The position numbers and the translations under genes were made by a program. This document shows positions 48,495 through 55,682 of a stretch of 55,682 nucleotides of DNA, one piece after another; the first letter of the stretch is position 1, and every line of letters starts with the position of its first letter. This DNA comes from Pseudomonas sp. MN1F (lineage in GTDB: Bacteria; Pseudomonadota; Gammaproteobacteria; Pseudomonadales; Pseudomonadaceae): the NCBI RefSeq assembly GCF_009391885.1, contig NZ_VZII01000017.1, forward strand, positions 1 through 55,682. The letters run 5' to 3'. Below the pieces are notes generated by a model. It was not told the origin of the DNA. It worked only from the letters and a program-made list of their open reading frames with translations, and made no database searches.

Positions 48495-48507
48495 ACTAAT
48501 TATTAGT
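48495..48507. promoter_or_regulatory. Perfect 13-bp palindrome upstream of marR
   Basis: ACTAAT-T-ATTAGT, perfect 6-bp arms around one base, flanked by GACTAG and CAGCTA half-repeats. AT-rich palindromes of this type are MarR operators, and its position, 20-32 bases before the marR ATG, fits autorepression. Confidence 0.65.
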
Positions 48508-48613
48508 CAGCTAACCATGCTCCGGGGCATCAGGCAAGGCTGCCCGCCCCGGAAACGTCCGATAATCGTCAAAAAGGATGACAAACATCAGCAGTTGACC
48601 GAAATGCCGGCTA

Positions 48614-50758
48614 TCAGAGCTCGAACTCCGCCGCCAGCGCCGCACGTATGCAATACAGCACGCCTTCCGGCACCCGTGCGCCGAACAACGGGGCAATCGC
48701 CGATACCGGCGGCAACTCGCCCTCGCCGTCGAGGAAGGCGTCCTGCACTTCCATCATCAGGTCTTCGGGCAGGTCCAGGGCCTGCTCCAGGCTCAGCTCC
48801 TGGCGGCCAAGGGCCTCGGCCAGCAGGCTGTAGACGTTCTTCTCGCTGCAGTTGAGCTGCCCGGCGATCTGCGCCGGGGTCATGCCGGCGCGGGCCAGGC
48901 TGACCAGTTCGTGGCGCAGGTCGAGGACCACCTTCGGCGCCTCCTCGGTGCCACCGGCGCCGTTGAGCACTTCGAGGAAGGCCTGGCCATAGCGCTCCAG
49001 CTTGCGCGCACCCACACCGCTGACCTGGGCCATATCGCTGAGGCTGGCCGGCTGACTGCGGAGCATTTCCAGCAGGGTGGAATCGGGGAAGATGACATAC
49101 GGCGGCACGCTGTGCTCTTCGGCCAGCTTGCGCCGCAGGGTGCGCAGCGCTTCCCACAGTTCGCGCTCCTCAGTGCGTACCAGCTGGCTGGCCGGGCTGC
49201 CGCCGCCGGAGGCGGTCTTGGCCACGGTCTGTGGCTTGAGGTCACGGCGCAGTTGCAGGTTAACCTCGCCACGCAGCAGCGGCCGGCAGCTGTCGGACAG
49301 GCGCAAGCCACCGTAGCCTTCCAGGTCGATGTCGACCAGGCCGCGCGCCACCAGCTGGCGGAACAGCGAACGCCACTCGGCCTCGGCCAGGCCCTTGCCG
49401 ACGCCGAATACCGAAAGCTTCTCGTGGCCGAAGTTGCGCACCTTCTCGGTGTCCTTGCCCAGCAGCACGTCTACCAGGTGGCCAACGCCGTAGCGCTGGC
49501 CGGTGCGGAACACCGCCGACAACGCCTGGCGGGCCGGCTCGGTGGCGTCCCAGGTCTGGATCTGGTCGACACAGTTATCGCAGTGGCCACAGGGTTGTTC
49601 GAGGGTTTCGTCGAAATAGGCCAGCAGCGACTGACGGCGGCAGCGGGTTTCTTCGCACAGGGCCAGCATGGCGTCGAGCTTGTGCTGTTCGATGCGCTTG
49701 TGGCGCTCGTCGCCTTCGGAGTTCTGCAGCATCTGCTTGAGCATCACCATGTCCTGCAGGCCGTAAGCCATCCAGGCATCCGATGGCAGGCCGTCACGGC
49801 CGGCACGGCCGGTTTCCTGGTAATAGGCCTCGAGCGACTTGGGCAGGTCGAGGTGGGCAACGAAGCGCACGTTGGGCTTGTCGATGCCCATGCCGAAGGC
49901 AATGGTGGCGACCATGATCAGCCCCTCTTCGTTGAGGAAGCGGTGCTGGTTGGCGGCGCGCGTCTCGGCGGCAAGGCCGGCGTGGTACGGCAACGCCGGG
50001 AAGCCTTGCTCGCAAAGGAACGCTGCGGTTTCATCGACCTTCTTGCGCGATAGGCAATAGACGATGCCGGCGTTGCCACGGCGCTCGCCGAGGAAGGCCA
50101 TCAACTGCTTGCGTGGCGCCTCCTTGGGCACGATGCGGTAGAAGATGTTCGGCCGGTCGAAACTCGACAGGAAACGCTCGGCGCCCTGCAGGTGCAGGCG
50201 CTGGACAATCTCCTCGCGGGTACGCATGTCGGCGGTGGCGGTCAGGGCGATGCGCGGCACATGCGGGAACAGCTCGGCCAGCTGCCCCAGCTGCAGGTAT
50301 TCCGGACGGAAGTCATGGCCCCATTGCGATACGCAGTGGGCTTCGTCGATGGCGAACAGCGAGATGTCGAGGTCGCGCAGGAAGTCCAGCATGCGCGGCT
50401 GCACCAGGCGCTCTGGCGCCAGGTAGAGCATCTTCACCTCGCCCCGGCGCAAGCGCCCGGCCAGGTCACGCTGCTGCTCCGCGCTCAGGGTGGAGTTCAA
50501 CGCTGCCGCGGCGACGCCGAGTTCGTCGAGGGTGGCGACCTGGTCGTCCATCAGCGCGATCAATGGCGACACCACCACCGTCAGGCCCGGGCGCAACAAG
50601 CCAGGTACCTGGAAGCACAGGGACTTGCCACCACCGGTAGGCATCAGCACCAGGGCATCGCCGCCATTGGCCACGCATTCGATGATCGCTGCCTGGCGCC
50701 CACGGAAACTGTCGTAACCGAAGATATCCTTGAGAACGCGCTGAGCCTGTTCGAGCAT
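48614..50758 (-). CDS. recQ: ATP-dependent DNA helicase RecQ
   Basis: A 3'-5' helicase acting in recombination and fork repair. The 714-residue protein has SF2 motifs (Walker [16 protein letters not shown] near residue 42, DEAH in [17 protein letters not shown] near residue 140, motif [14 protein letters not shown] near residue 325), the RQC zinc-binding cysteines ([21 protein letters not shown] near 380) and a C-terminal HRDC domain ([20 protein letters not shown] near residue 555), then a variable tail. The start at 50758 matches the family; the frame extends upstream without similarity. Confidence 0.96.
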   Translation of the reverse strand: MLEQAQRVLKDIFGYDSFRGRQAAIIECVANGGDALVLMPTGGGKSLCFQVPGLLRPGLTVVVSPLIALMDDQVATLDELGVAAAALNSTLSAEQQRDLAGRLRRGEVKMLYLAPERLVQPRMLDFLRDLDISLFAIDEAHCVSQWGHDFRPEYLQLGQLAELFPHVPRIALTATADMRTREEIVQRLHLQGAERFLSSFDRPNIFYRIVPKEAPRKQLMAFLGERRGNAGIVYCLSRKKVDETAAFLCEQGFPALPYHAGLAAETRAANQHRFLNEEGLIMVATIAFGMGIDKPNVRFVAHLDLPKSLEAYYQETGRAGRDGLPSDAWMAYGLQDMVMLKQMLQNSEGDERHKRIEQHKLDAMLALCEETRCRRQSLLAYFDETLEQPCGHCDNCVDQIQTWDATEPARQALSAVFRTGQRYGVGHLVDVLLGKDTEKVRNFGHEKLSVFGVGKGLAEAEWRSLFRQLVARGLVDIDLEGYGGLRLSDSCRPLLRGEVNLQLRRDLKPQTVAKTASGGGSPASQLVRTEERELWEALRTLRRKLAEEHSVPPYVIFPDSTLLEMLRSQPASLSDMAQVSGVGARKLERYGQAFLEVLNGAGGTEEAPKVVLDLRHELVSLARAGMTPAQIAGQLNCSEKNVYSLLAEALGRQELSLEQALDLPEDLMMEVQDAFLDGEGELPPVSAIAPLFGARVPEGVLYCIRAALAAEFEL

Positions 50759-51003
50759 GTGCAACTCCACAAATCGCCGTACCATCCTGGACACAGGCTG
50801 GACGAAAAACCCGCTCCGCACACGCCAAAAGCGTAAGCGGCTTTTGCCAGCTGGCCGGGAAAACCCGCCCCTGGATGAAAAACGGCGGAGTATACCGTAG
50901 TGGCGGCCTGCACAGGATGCCCGGTGACAGACGTTCCCTTTGCCCCGCTGCCGCCGCAAGGTGCTAGAATTCACTATCGTTTATTCCCCAAGGTAGCCCT
51001 GTA

Positions 51004-51591
51004 ATGTCCTTCGCCGAGCAACTGACCCGCCTGCAAGCCTTCCTCGACGCCGACGAGCTGCACGAAGAAGCGCTGGACTACGTCGCCGCACACGGCTACC
51101 TGACCGCGCTGTCGATCTGCTCCGAGGACGTCCCCGAGCGTGAATGGATCGACGCGCTGTTCGCCGAAGAGCCCCACTACGCCAGCGATGCCCAGCGCAC
51201 CGAGATCGAAGCGACGCTGGTGGCCCTCAAAGGCCACATCGCCCGTCAGCTGGCCAGCGACGAGGAATTCGACCTGCCATGCGAGCTGGACCTGACCGAC
51301 GAGCCGGACGATTCCGACCTGCGCGGCTGGTGCATCGGCTTCATGGAGGGCGTGTTCCTGCGTGAAGAGGCCTGGTTCGAGAACGCCGAGGAAGAAGTCA
51401 GCGAGATGCTGCTGCCGATCATGGTCGGTTCCGGCCTGTTCGACGAACAACCAGAATTCGCCGACATCGCCAGCAATGCCAACCTGCAGGACGACATGAT
51501 CGTGCAGATCCCGGAAGCGCTGAGCGCACTGTTCCTGCTGCTGCACGCTCCAGACGAAAAGCCGGCGCTGCTCAAGCCACGCCACCACTGA
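51004..51591 (+). CDS. UPF0149 (YecA-like) family protein
   Basis: A 195-residue acidic protein with no established function. It carries the conserved GWCIGFMEGVFLREEAW segment near residue 107. AAGG lies about nine bases upstream of the ATG. It is divergent from recQ across 245 bases, which hold both promoters, and is followed at 51599 by a small membrane protein gene likely in the same unit. Family proteins sometimes end with a SEC-C zinc motif; this one does not. Confidence 0.88.
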   Translation: MSFAEQLTRLQAFLDADELHEEALDYVAAHGYLTALSICSEDVPEREWIDALFAEEPHYASDAQRTEIEATLVALKGHIARQLASDEEFDLPCELDLTDEPDDSDLRGWCIGFMEGVFLREEAWFENAEEEVSEMLLPIMVGSGLFDEQPEFADIASNANLQDDMIVQIPEALSALFLLLHAPDEKPALLKPRHH

Positions 51592-51598
51592 GTCGGCC

Positions 51599-51964
51599 GT
51601 GCGCTACCTGCTGCTGGCCGTCGGCTGGCTCAGTGTTGCGCTGGGGGTGCTGGGGATCTTCCTGCCGGTGTTGCCCACCACCCCGTTCCTGCTGCTGGCG
51701 GCGGCCTGCTTCGCCCGCAGCTCGCCGCGCTTTCACGATTGGCTGGTCAACCACCCCAAGCTTGGGCCGTGGATCCGTGACTACCTCAGTGGCGAGGGCA
51801 TTCCGCTCAAGGGCAAGGTCTACGCCATCGGCCTGATGTGGGCGAGCATCAGCCTGTCCTGCTACCTGGTGCCGCTGTTCTGGGCCAGGACCTTCATGCT
51901 CAGCAGTGCGGTGCTGGTGAGCCTGTACATCCTCAAGCAGAAGACCTTGCGCCGATCCGGCTGA
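51599..51964 (+). CDS. YbaN-like DUF454 membrane protein
   Basis: A 121-residue inner-membrane protein with about four hydrophobic segments and the DUF454 motif GIFLPVLPTTPFLLLAAACF near residue 19. The GTG start at 51599 (MRYLLLAVGW) lies eight bases after the previous stop codon. Function unknown, though homologues occur next to genes for DNA replication or repair in other bacteria. Confidence 0.85.
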   Translation: MRYLLLAVGWLSVALGVLGIFLPVLPTTPFLLLAAACFARSSPRFHDWLVNHPKLGPWIRDYLSGEGIPLKGKVYAIGLMWASISLSCYLVPLFWARTFMLSSAVLVSLYILKQKTLRRSG

Positions 51965-51976
51965 GCTTTGCTATCG

Positions 51977-52013
51977 CCTGTTCCGGCTTCAGCCGCGAAG
52001 AGGCCGGTACAGG
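51977..52013. repeat. P. putida-type REP element
   Basis: The outer arms CCTGTTCCGGC and GCCGGTACAGG pair with one mismatch around GCCGCGAAGAGG, the core typical of the short extragenic palindromes of P. putida. It lies between the YbaN-like gene and the convergent adhesin gene. Confidence 0.75.
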
Positions 52014-52017
52014 CAGA

Positions 52018-55000
52018 TCAGACCGTATCCACCTTCAACGAATGGTCATTGATCATCCCGTTGATGATGGTCGCAGTGTCCTGCCCCGCTGAAACCACCC
52101 CACCCGCCCCTGCCGTCACCCCGTAATGCTGAGCCAGGTCGATCCCCGCCAGGTCGATGGTCTGGGTCGGCGCCGCCCCCGCCACGCTGCTGACTTCGAT
52201 GGTCGAGACCACATTGGTGCCGCTGCCACTGACCTTGAAGTGCAGGTAGTCATCCAGCGAAGCCGCCGTGGCATTCTCTCCCTGCAGCAGCTGCGACAGG
52301 TCCAGGTGGTCACTGCCCGGGGTGAAGTCGGTCACCGTGTCATGCCCGGTGTCGCCCTTCTGCCAGACGAAGGTGTCGTTGCCGTTACCTCCGGTCATGG
52401 TGTCGTTGCCCGGCCCGCCGATGATGATGTCGTTGCCATCACCGCCCTTGAGTACATCGTTACCCAGGCCGCCGTTGAGCAGGTTGTCACCAGCATCACC
52501 GATCAAGCTGTCGTTGTAGTCGGAGCCGATCAGGTTCTCGATGCCGGTCAAGGTGTCGGTGCCAGCGGCGCCGGTATTCTGTGGCCCGGTGAGGCTGAGA
52601 TCGACCGTCACCCCTCCGCTGGCTGAGGCATAGCTGGCGGTATCGTTGCCTGCCCCGCCATCGAGCAGGTCGTTGCCAAGGCCGCCGATCAGCAGGTCAT
52701 TGCCAATGCCGCCGTGCAGGGTGTCATTGCCCGTACCGCCCACCAGCACGTCATGGCCGTCACCGCCGTTGAGAATGGTGTCGGCGTTGCTCGCCATCAA
52801 TACATCATCGCCTGCCGTGCCATTCAGAGCAGTGCCGGCGTGGTAAGTGATATCCACCGCGCCAGCAGCACTGCCGCCGTGGCCATCGCTGACCGTGTAA
52901 CTGGCCTGATGCACTTCATTCACCGCGTTGCTGTAGTCGACCACCAGGCTCAGCTTGTAGTTTTCGGCGGCCGAGCTGTTGCCCTGCGGGTTGACCTGAT
53001 TGACCACATGGATGCTGTACACCCCGTCATGGCTGGCGGTGAAGCTGCCGCCAGCGGCAATGGGCTGGTAGCTGCCGTTGGCATCCTTCCACTCCAGGCT
53101 CACGTTGCCGTCGGGGCGGTCATGGTCCAGCTGCAGGGTCTCGCCCTTGCGCAGGCTGACGGTGATCACGTCCTCGCCATTGGCATTGCTGCTGTTGATG
53201 TTGCCGAGGTAGCCGAGCACTACCAGCGCCGCCGTCATGCTGCCGGCGGCAGTGGTGAAGGCGCTGCGGTCCAGGGCCTTGAACTGGTTGTCGAGCGTAT
53301 TGCCATGGCCATCGAAGGTGATGTTCGGCACGCTATTGCCGAGGGTGAAACCTGCCCCCTTGTCGGCAAAGTTGGTGTTGACGGTGATCGGCGCCGCGCT
53401 CAAACGGTCGTTGTCGGCATCACTGTCATTGGCCAGCAGCACTTCGGACGGCAAAGTGATGCTGGCGCCGGTGATGTTGGTGATGACATGGTCGGCCCCC
53501 GCCACCGGGGCATGGTTGCCATTGATCATGATCAGCAGGTCGGCAATGCTGGTATCGCCGTCATTGTCGCTGACCATGAAGCCGATACGCTCGGGCGGGC
53601 TGCTGTCATTGCCTTTGGGTGGCGTGTAGGTGAACTCGCCGCTGTCCATGTTCACCAGCAGGCTGCCGCCCAGGCTGGTCTTGATGGTGAGCGTGTTGCC
53701 CGTGGTGTCGAAGCTGGCGTTGTCGGCGCCACCGCTGGCCAGGTATCCGCCCTGCCCCGCGTTGGCTTTCGGGTCGTAGGTGTAGGTAGTGCCGTCCACC
53801 AGCAGTGCCTTGATGAACCCGCCATCGGCACCGAAGGTGCCATCGCTGAGGAGGCTGCCGGTAATCGGCGAACCCTGCACGGTGCCCGACAGCACGCCAT
53901 AAAGTTGGTTGAAGTCGCTGACGACCACCGAGTTGGTGTCGGTATGGCTGCTGCCGTCATAGGCCAACGGGTTCAGGTTGCCCGCGTTGGAATCCTTGCC
54001 CAGGCCAATGGCGTAGGACTTGATGCCATTGCTGTCGAGGAACGTCTCCCAGCTGGTTTCGCGGGATGCGGTCATGGCATGCCCGGAGCTGGGCTCGCCA
54101 TCGGAGAAGAAGTAGCTGACATTCTGCGCACCGGCCAGCTTGCCATGCTGGTCGAAGGCCGCCTGGGCTGCGGTGGCCGCGCTGTCGTAGTAGGTCGAAC
54201 CGCCAGCATGCAAGCCGCTGACGATCGACTTGGCGACGTCGATGCTGACCCACTCCGCCGACTGGATCTGCGCACCGTCGCTGAAGGTGACGATCTGCAC
54301 CTTGATGTCGCCCATGCCGTCGTACTTGTCGAGCAGCGCAGCGATGGCCTGCTTGGCTGCGTCCAGGCGGGTCAGGCCTGGTATGCCGGAAGCAGAATCC
54401 ATGCTGCCAGACACATCGATCACCAGCAGGATGTTGGAATCCAGCTGGCCCGGCGTGATGATACGCTCGGCGCAGACCGCATTGGGTACATCGTCGACGA
54501 TGGTGATGGCGATGTTGCTGGTGATGCTGTGGCCCAGCGAGTCGGTGGCCTTGTAGGTGAAGTTTTCGACCGCCGAATCGGCACCCGGGGTATTGGCGGG
54601 CGAGGTCAGGGTGTAGGTGTAGCTGCCGTCAGGGTTGATGCTGATCTGCCCATACTGGCCGACAGCGTTGCCCACCAGGCTGTAGGTCAGCGCCCCCACG
54701 CCACCGGAAACCGAACCTGCCAGCGAGCCGGTCGCCGTTTCACCGGTGGAGGTCGGATCACTGCCGGTGGTGGTACCCGCAGCCAGGTCGTTGCCATCCT
54801 TGTGCAGGTCGAGGGCTTTCTCGTACACCGTGACATCACGGTCCCCGCAGGCCACGAGCGTGGCGTCGTGCACGTTGATGGTCAGGGTCGTGGTGCTTTC
54901 GTCACCGTCAGCATCGCGGATGGTGTAGACAAAGGTGTCGACCGCATCCCGCGGCGAGACCACGTCCGGGTTCGAGTGGTAAACCGCATTACCCTTCTCG

Positions 55001-55682
55001 TCGATGGTCAGGTAGCCGTACTGGCCAAGCACCTGGCTGTTCAACTGGCCAATGGCCGAGCTGCTGGTGTCGTTACCGGCACGTACGCCGACCACATGGT
55101 TGCCATCGCTGCGCACGTCGGCACCGACCACGTCGTTGTACATCACATTGCCGCGCACCTCGTCGCCCTTGTACACGCTGACAAAGTCGCAATGGGCTTG
55201 GGGCACGTCGTCGACAATCGAAATGACGATGGTGCTGGTGGCTGAATGGCCATACGCGTCCTGAACCTGATAGGTAAAGGACTCCGTCACGGTGTTGGCG
55301 CCGTCGTTGGCATGCGTTGGTGAGTTGGCCGGGGACGTCAGGGTATAGGTGTAGCTACCGTCGGCATTGAGCTGTATCTGGCCGTACTGGCCGACCGCAT
55401 TACCCACCAGGCTGTAGGACAAGGCGCCTATGCCACCACTGGCCAAGCCGACCAAGCTGCCCGATGCTGTTTCAAGGGGCGATGTCGGGTTGCTGCCGGT
55501 AACGGTACCTGCGGCGAGGTCGCTGCCGTCCTTGCTCAAGTCCAGCGCTTTTTCGAACACCGTGACGCCGCCGTCCATGCACACTTCGATGCGTGGGTCA
55601 TGCACGTTGATGGTGATCGTGGTGGTGCTTTCGTCACCGTCGGCATCGCGAATGGTGTAGACGAAGGTGTTGACGGCATCCC
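52018..55682 (-). CDS. Large type I secreted adhesin, C-terminal part (partial)
   Basis: The frame is open to the window edge, so the N-terminus is missing; about 1,220 residues are visible. From the N-terminal side come VCBS/cadherin-like repeats with alternating linkers (YTIRDADGDESTTT, IVDDVP), a von Willebrand A domain with metal site DVSGS (near 54417-54403) and LFSDG-like YFFSDG, two further beta domains, about a dozen RTX nonapeptides of GGxGxD type (about 52380-52770), and a typical C-terminal type I secretion end (DFTPGSDHLDLSQLL). This is the LapA/MapA plan of biofilm adhesins, exported by a TolC-type type I system. Four cysteines lie at domain starts. A periplasmic retention module should lie outside the window. 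Confidence 0.9.
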   Translation of the reverse strand, partial: DAVNTFVYTIRDADGDESTTTITINVHDPRIEVCMDGGVTVFEKALDLSKDGSDLAAGTVTGSNPTSPLETASGSLVGLASGGIGALSYSLVGNAVGQYGQIQLNADGSYTYTLTSPANSPTHANDGANTVTESFTYQVQDAYGHSATSTIVISIVDDVPQAHCDFVSVYKGDEVRGNVMYNDVVGADVRSDGNHVVGVRAGNDTSSSAIGQLNSQVLGQYGYLTIDEKGNAVYHSNPDVVSPRDAVDTFVYTIRDADGDESTTTLTINVHDATLVACGDRDVTVYEKALDLHKDGNDLAAGTTTGSDPTSTGETATGSLAGSVSGGVGALTYSLVGNAVGQYGQISINPDGSYTYTLTSPANTPGADSAVENFTYKATDSLGHSITSNIAITIVDDVPNAVCAERIITPGQLDSNILLVIDVSGSMDSASGIPGLTRLDAAKQAIAALLDKYDGMGDIKVQIVTFSDGAQIQSAEWVSIDVAKSIVSGLHAGGSTYYDSAATAAQAAFDQHGKLAGAQNVSYFFSDGEPSSGHAMTASRETSWETFLDSNGIKSYAIGLGKDSNAGNLNPLAYDGSSHTDTNSVVVSDFNQLYGVLSGTVQGSPITGSLLSDGTFGADGGFIKALLVDGTTYTYDPKANAGQGGYLASGGADNASFDTTGNTLTIKTSLGGSLLVNMDSGEFTYTPPKGNDSSPPERIGFMVSDNDGDTSIADLLIMINGNHAPVAGADHVITNITGASITLPSEVLLANDSDADNDRLSAAPITVNTNFADKGAGFTLGNSVPNITFDGHGNTLDNQFKALDRSAFTTAAGSMTAALVVLGYLGNINSSNANGEDVITVSLRKGETLQLDHDRPDGNVSLEWKDANGSYQPIAAGGSFTASHDGVYSIHVVNQVNPQGNSSAAENYKLSLVVDYSNAVNEVHQASYTVSDGHGGSAAGAVDITYHAGTALNGTAGDDVLMASNADTILNGGDGHDVLVGGTGNDTLHGGIGNDLLIGGLGNDLLDGGAGNDTASYASASGGVTVDLSLTGPQNTGAAGTDTLTGIENLIGSDYNDSLIGDAGDNLLNGGLGNDVLKGGDGNDIIIGGPGNDTMTGGNGNDTFVWQKGDTGHDTVTDFTPGSDHLDLSQLLQGENATAASLDDYLHFKVSGSGTNVVSTIEVSSVAGAAPTQTIDLAGIDLAQHYGVTAGAGGVVSAGQDTATIINGMINDHSLKVDTV
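54219..55682 (-). repeat. 732-bp periodic repeats in the adhesin gene
   Basis: The segments ending at 54950 and 55682, each encoding DAVxTFVYTIRDADGDESTTT, are nearly identical and lie exactly 732 bp (244 residues) apart. Sub-repeats (the EKALDLxKDGxDLAAG and SLVGNAVGQYGQI motifs) recur in the same order. The repeats probably continue beyond the window. Confidence 0.8.

Overview
The window looks like chromosome from a Pseudomonas of the P. putida group. The evidence is high GC, the alaS-lysC-csrA-tRNA-Ser-tRNA-Arg block, the split aruF/aruG arginine succinyltransferase, the aot/argR genes, phhR/phhA/phhB, and a plpD-marR-recQ neighbourhood. All of this is core-genome style gene order; I see no insertion sequence, integrase, prophage or CRISPR array.

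Layout. 1-4651: two tRNAs, csrA, lysC and alaS, all on the minus strand. 4957-16942: one long minus-strand block for arginine uptake and breakdown, comprising the ABC transporter aotJ-aotQ-aotM-aotP, the regulator argR, and the succinyltransferase pathway aruC-aruF-aruG-astD-astB-(unknown His-rich protein)-astE. Candidate ArgR operators lie in front of aruC and aotJ. 17378-19394: acs. 19809-20069: a DUF2790 secreted protein. 20169-23169: phhR divergent from phhA-phhB (phenylalanine to tyrosine). 23359-24773: a tiny ORF and an MFS transporter. 24834-28891: a YdiJ-type D-2-hydroxyglutarate dehydrogenase divergent from a LysR regulator. 28961-30379: an aromatic amino acid permease with an unusual long leader. 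31024-36392: housekeeping genes rluB, scpB, scpA, a TsaC/YciO protein, RNase AM, yciB and yciI. 36525-39141: a Cpx-like system (regulator, Spy/CpxP-like periplasmic protein, sensor). 39177-45751: assorted genes including nitroreductase, trkH, two AraC regulators, an LpxH-like phosphoesterase, an EamA exporter and a SelT/W-type redox protein. 45819-51964: plpD, marR, recQ, a YecA-like protein and a YbaN-like protein. 52018-end: the C-terminal part of a very large type I secreted adhesin that runs off the window.

Functional theme. Much of the window handles amino acids and acetate as carbon sources (arginine, phenylalanine/tyrosine, aromatic uptake, acetate). Several of these genes carry A-rich motifs of the Hfq/Crc catabolite-repression type close to their start codons (acs, phhA, and two near aroP).

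The most interesting points are: (1) the conserved-looking but unexplained 96-residue protein with a His/Cys tail inside the arginine operon, next to the zinc enzyme AstE; (2) a possible 56-codon leader peptide, rich in Phe/Tyr codons and preceded by a Crc motif, upstream of the aromatic permease; (3) four cysteines placed at the start of successive domains of the type I adhesin, a protein class that is normally nearly cysteine-free; (4) a strong hairpin with a U-tract between aotJ and aotQ; and (5) a PhhR regulator with an altered sigma-54 contact loop facing two well-matched operator boxes. No search could be run, so family assignments rest on recognisable motifs, length and gene order.
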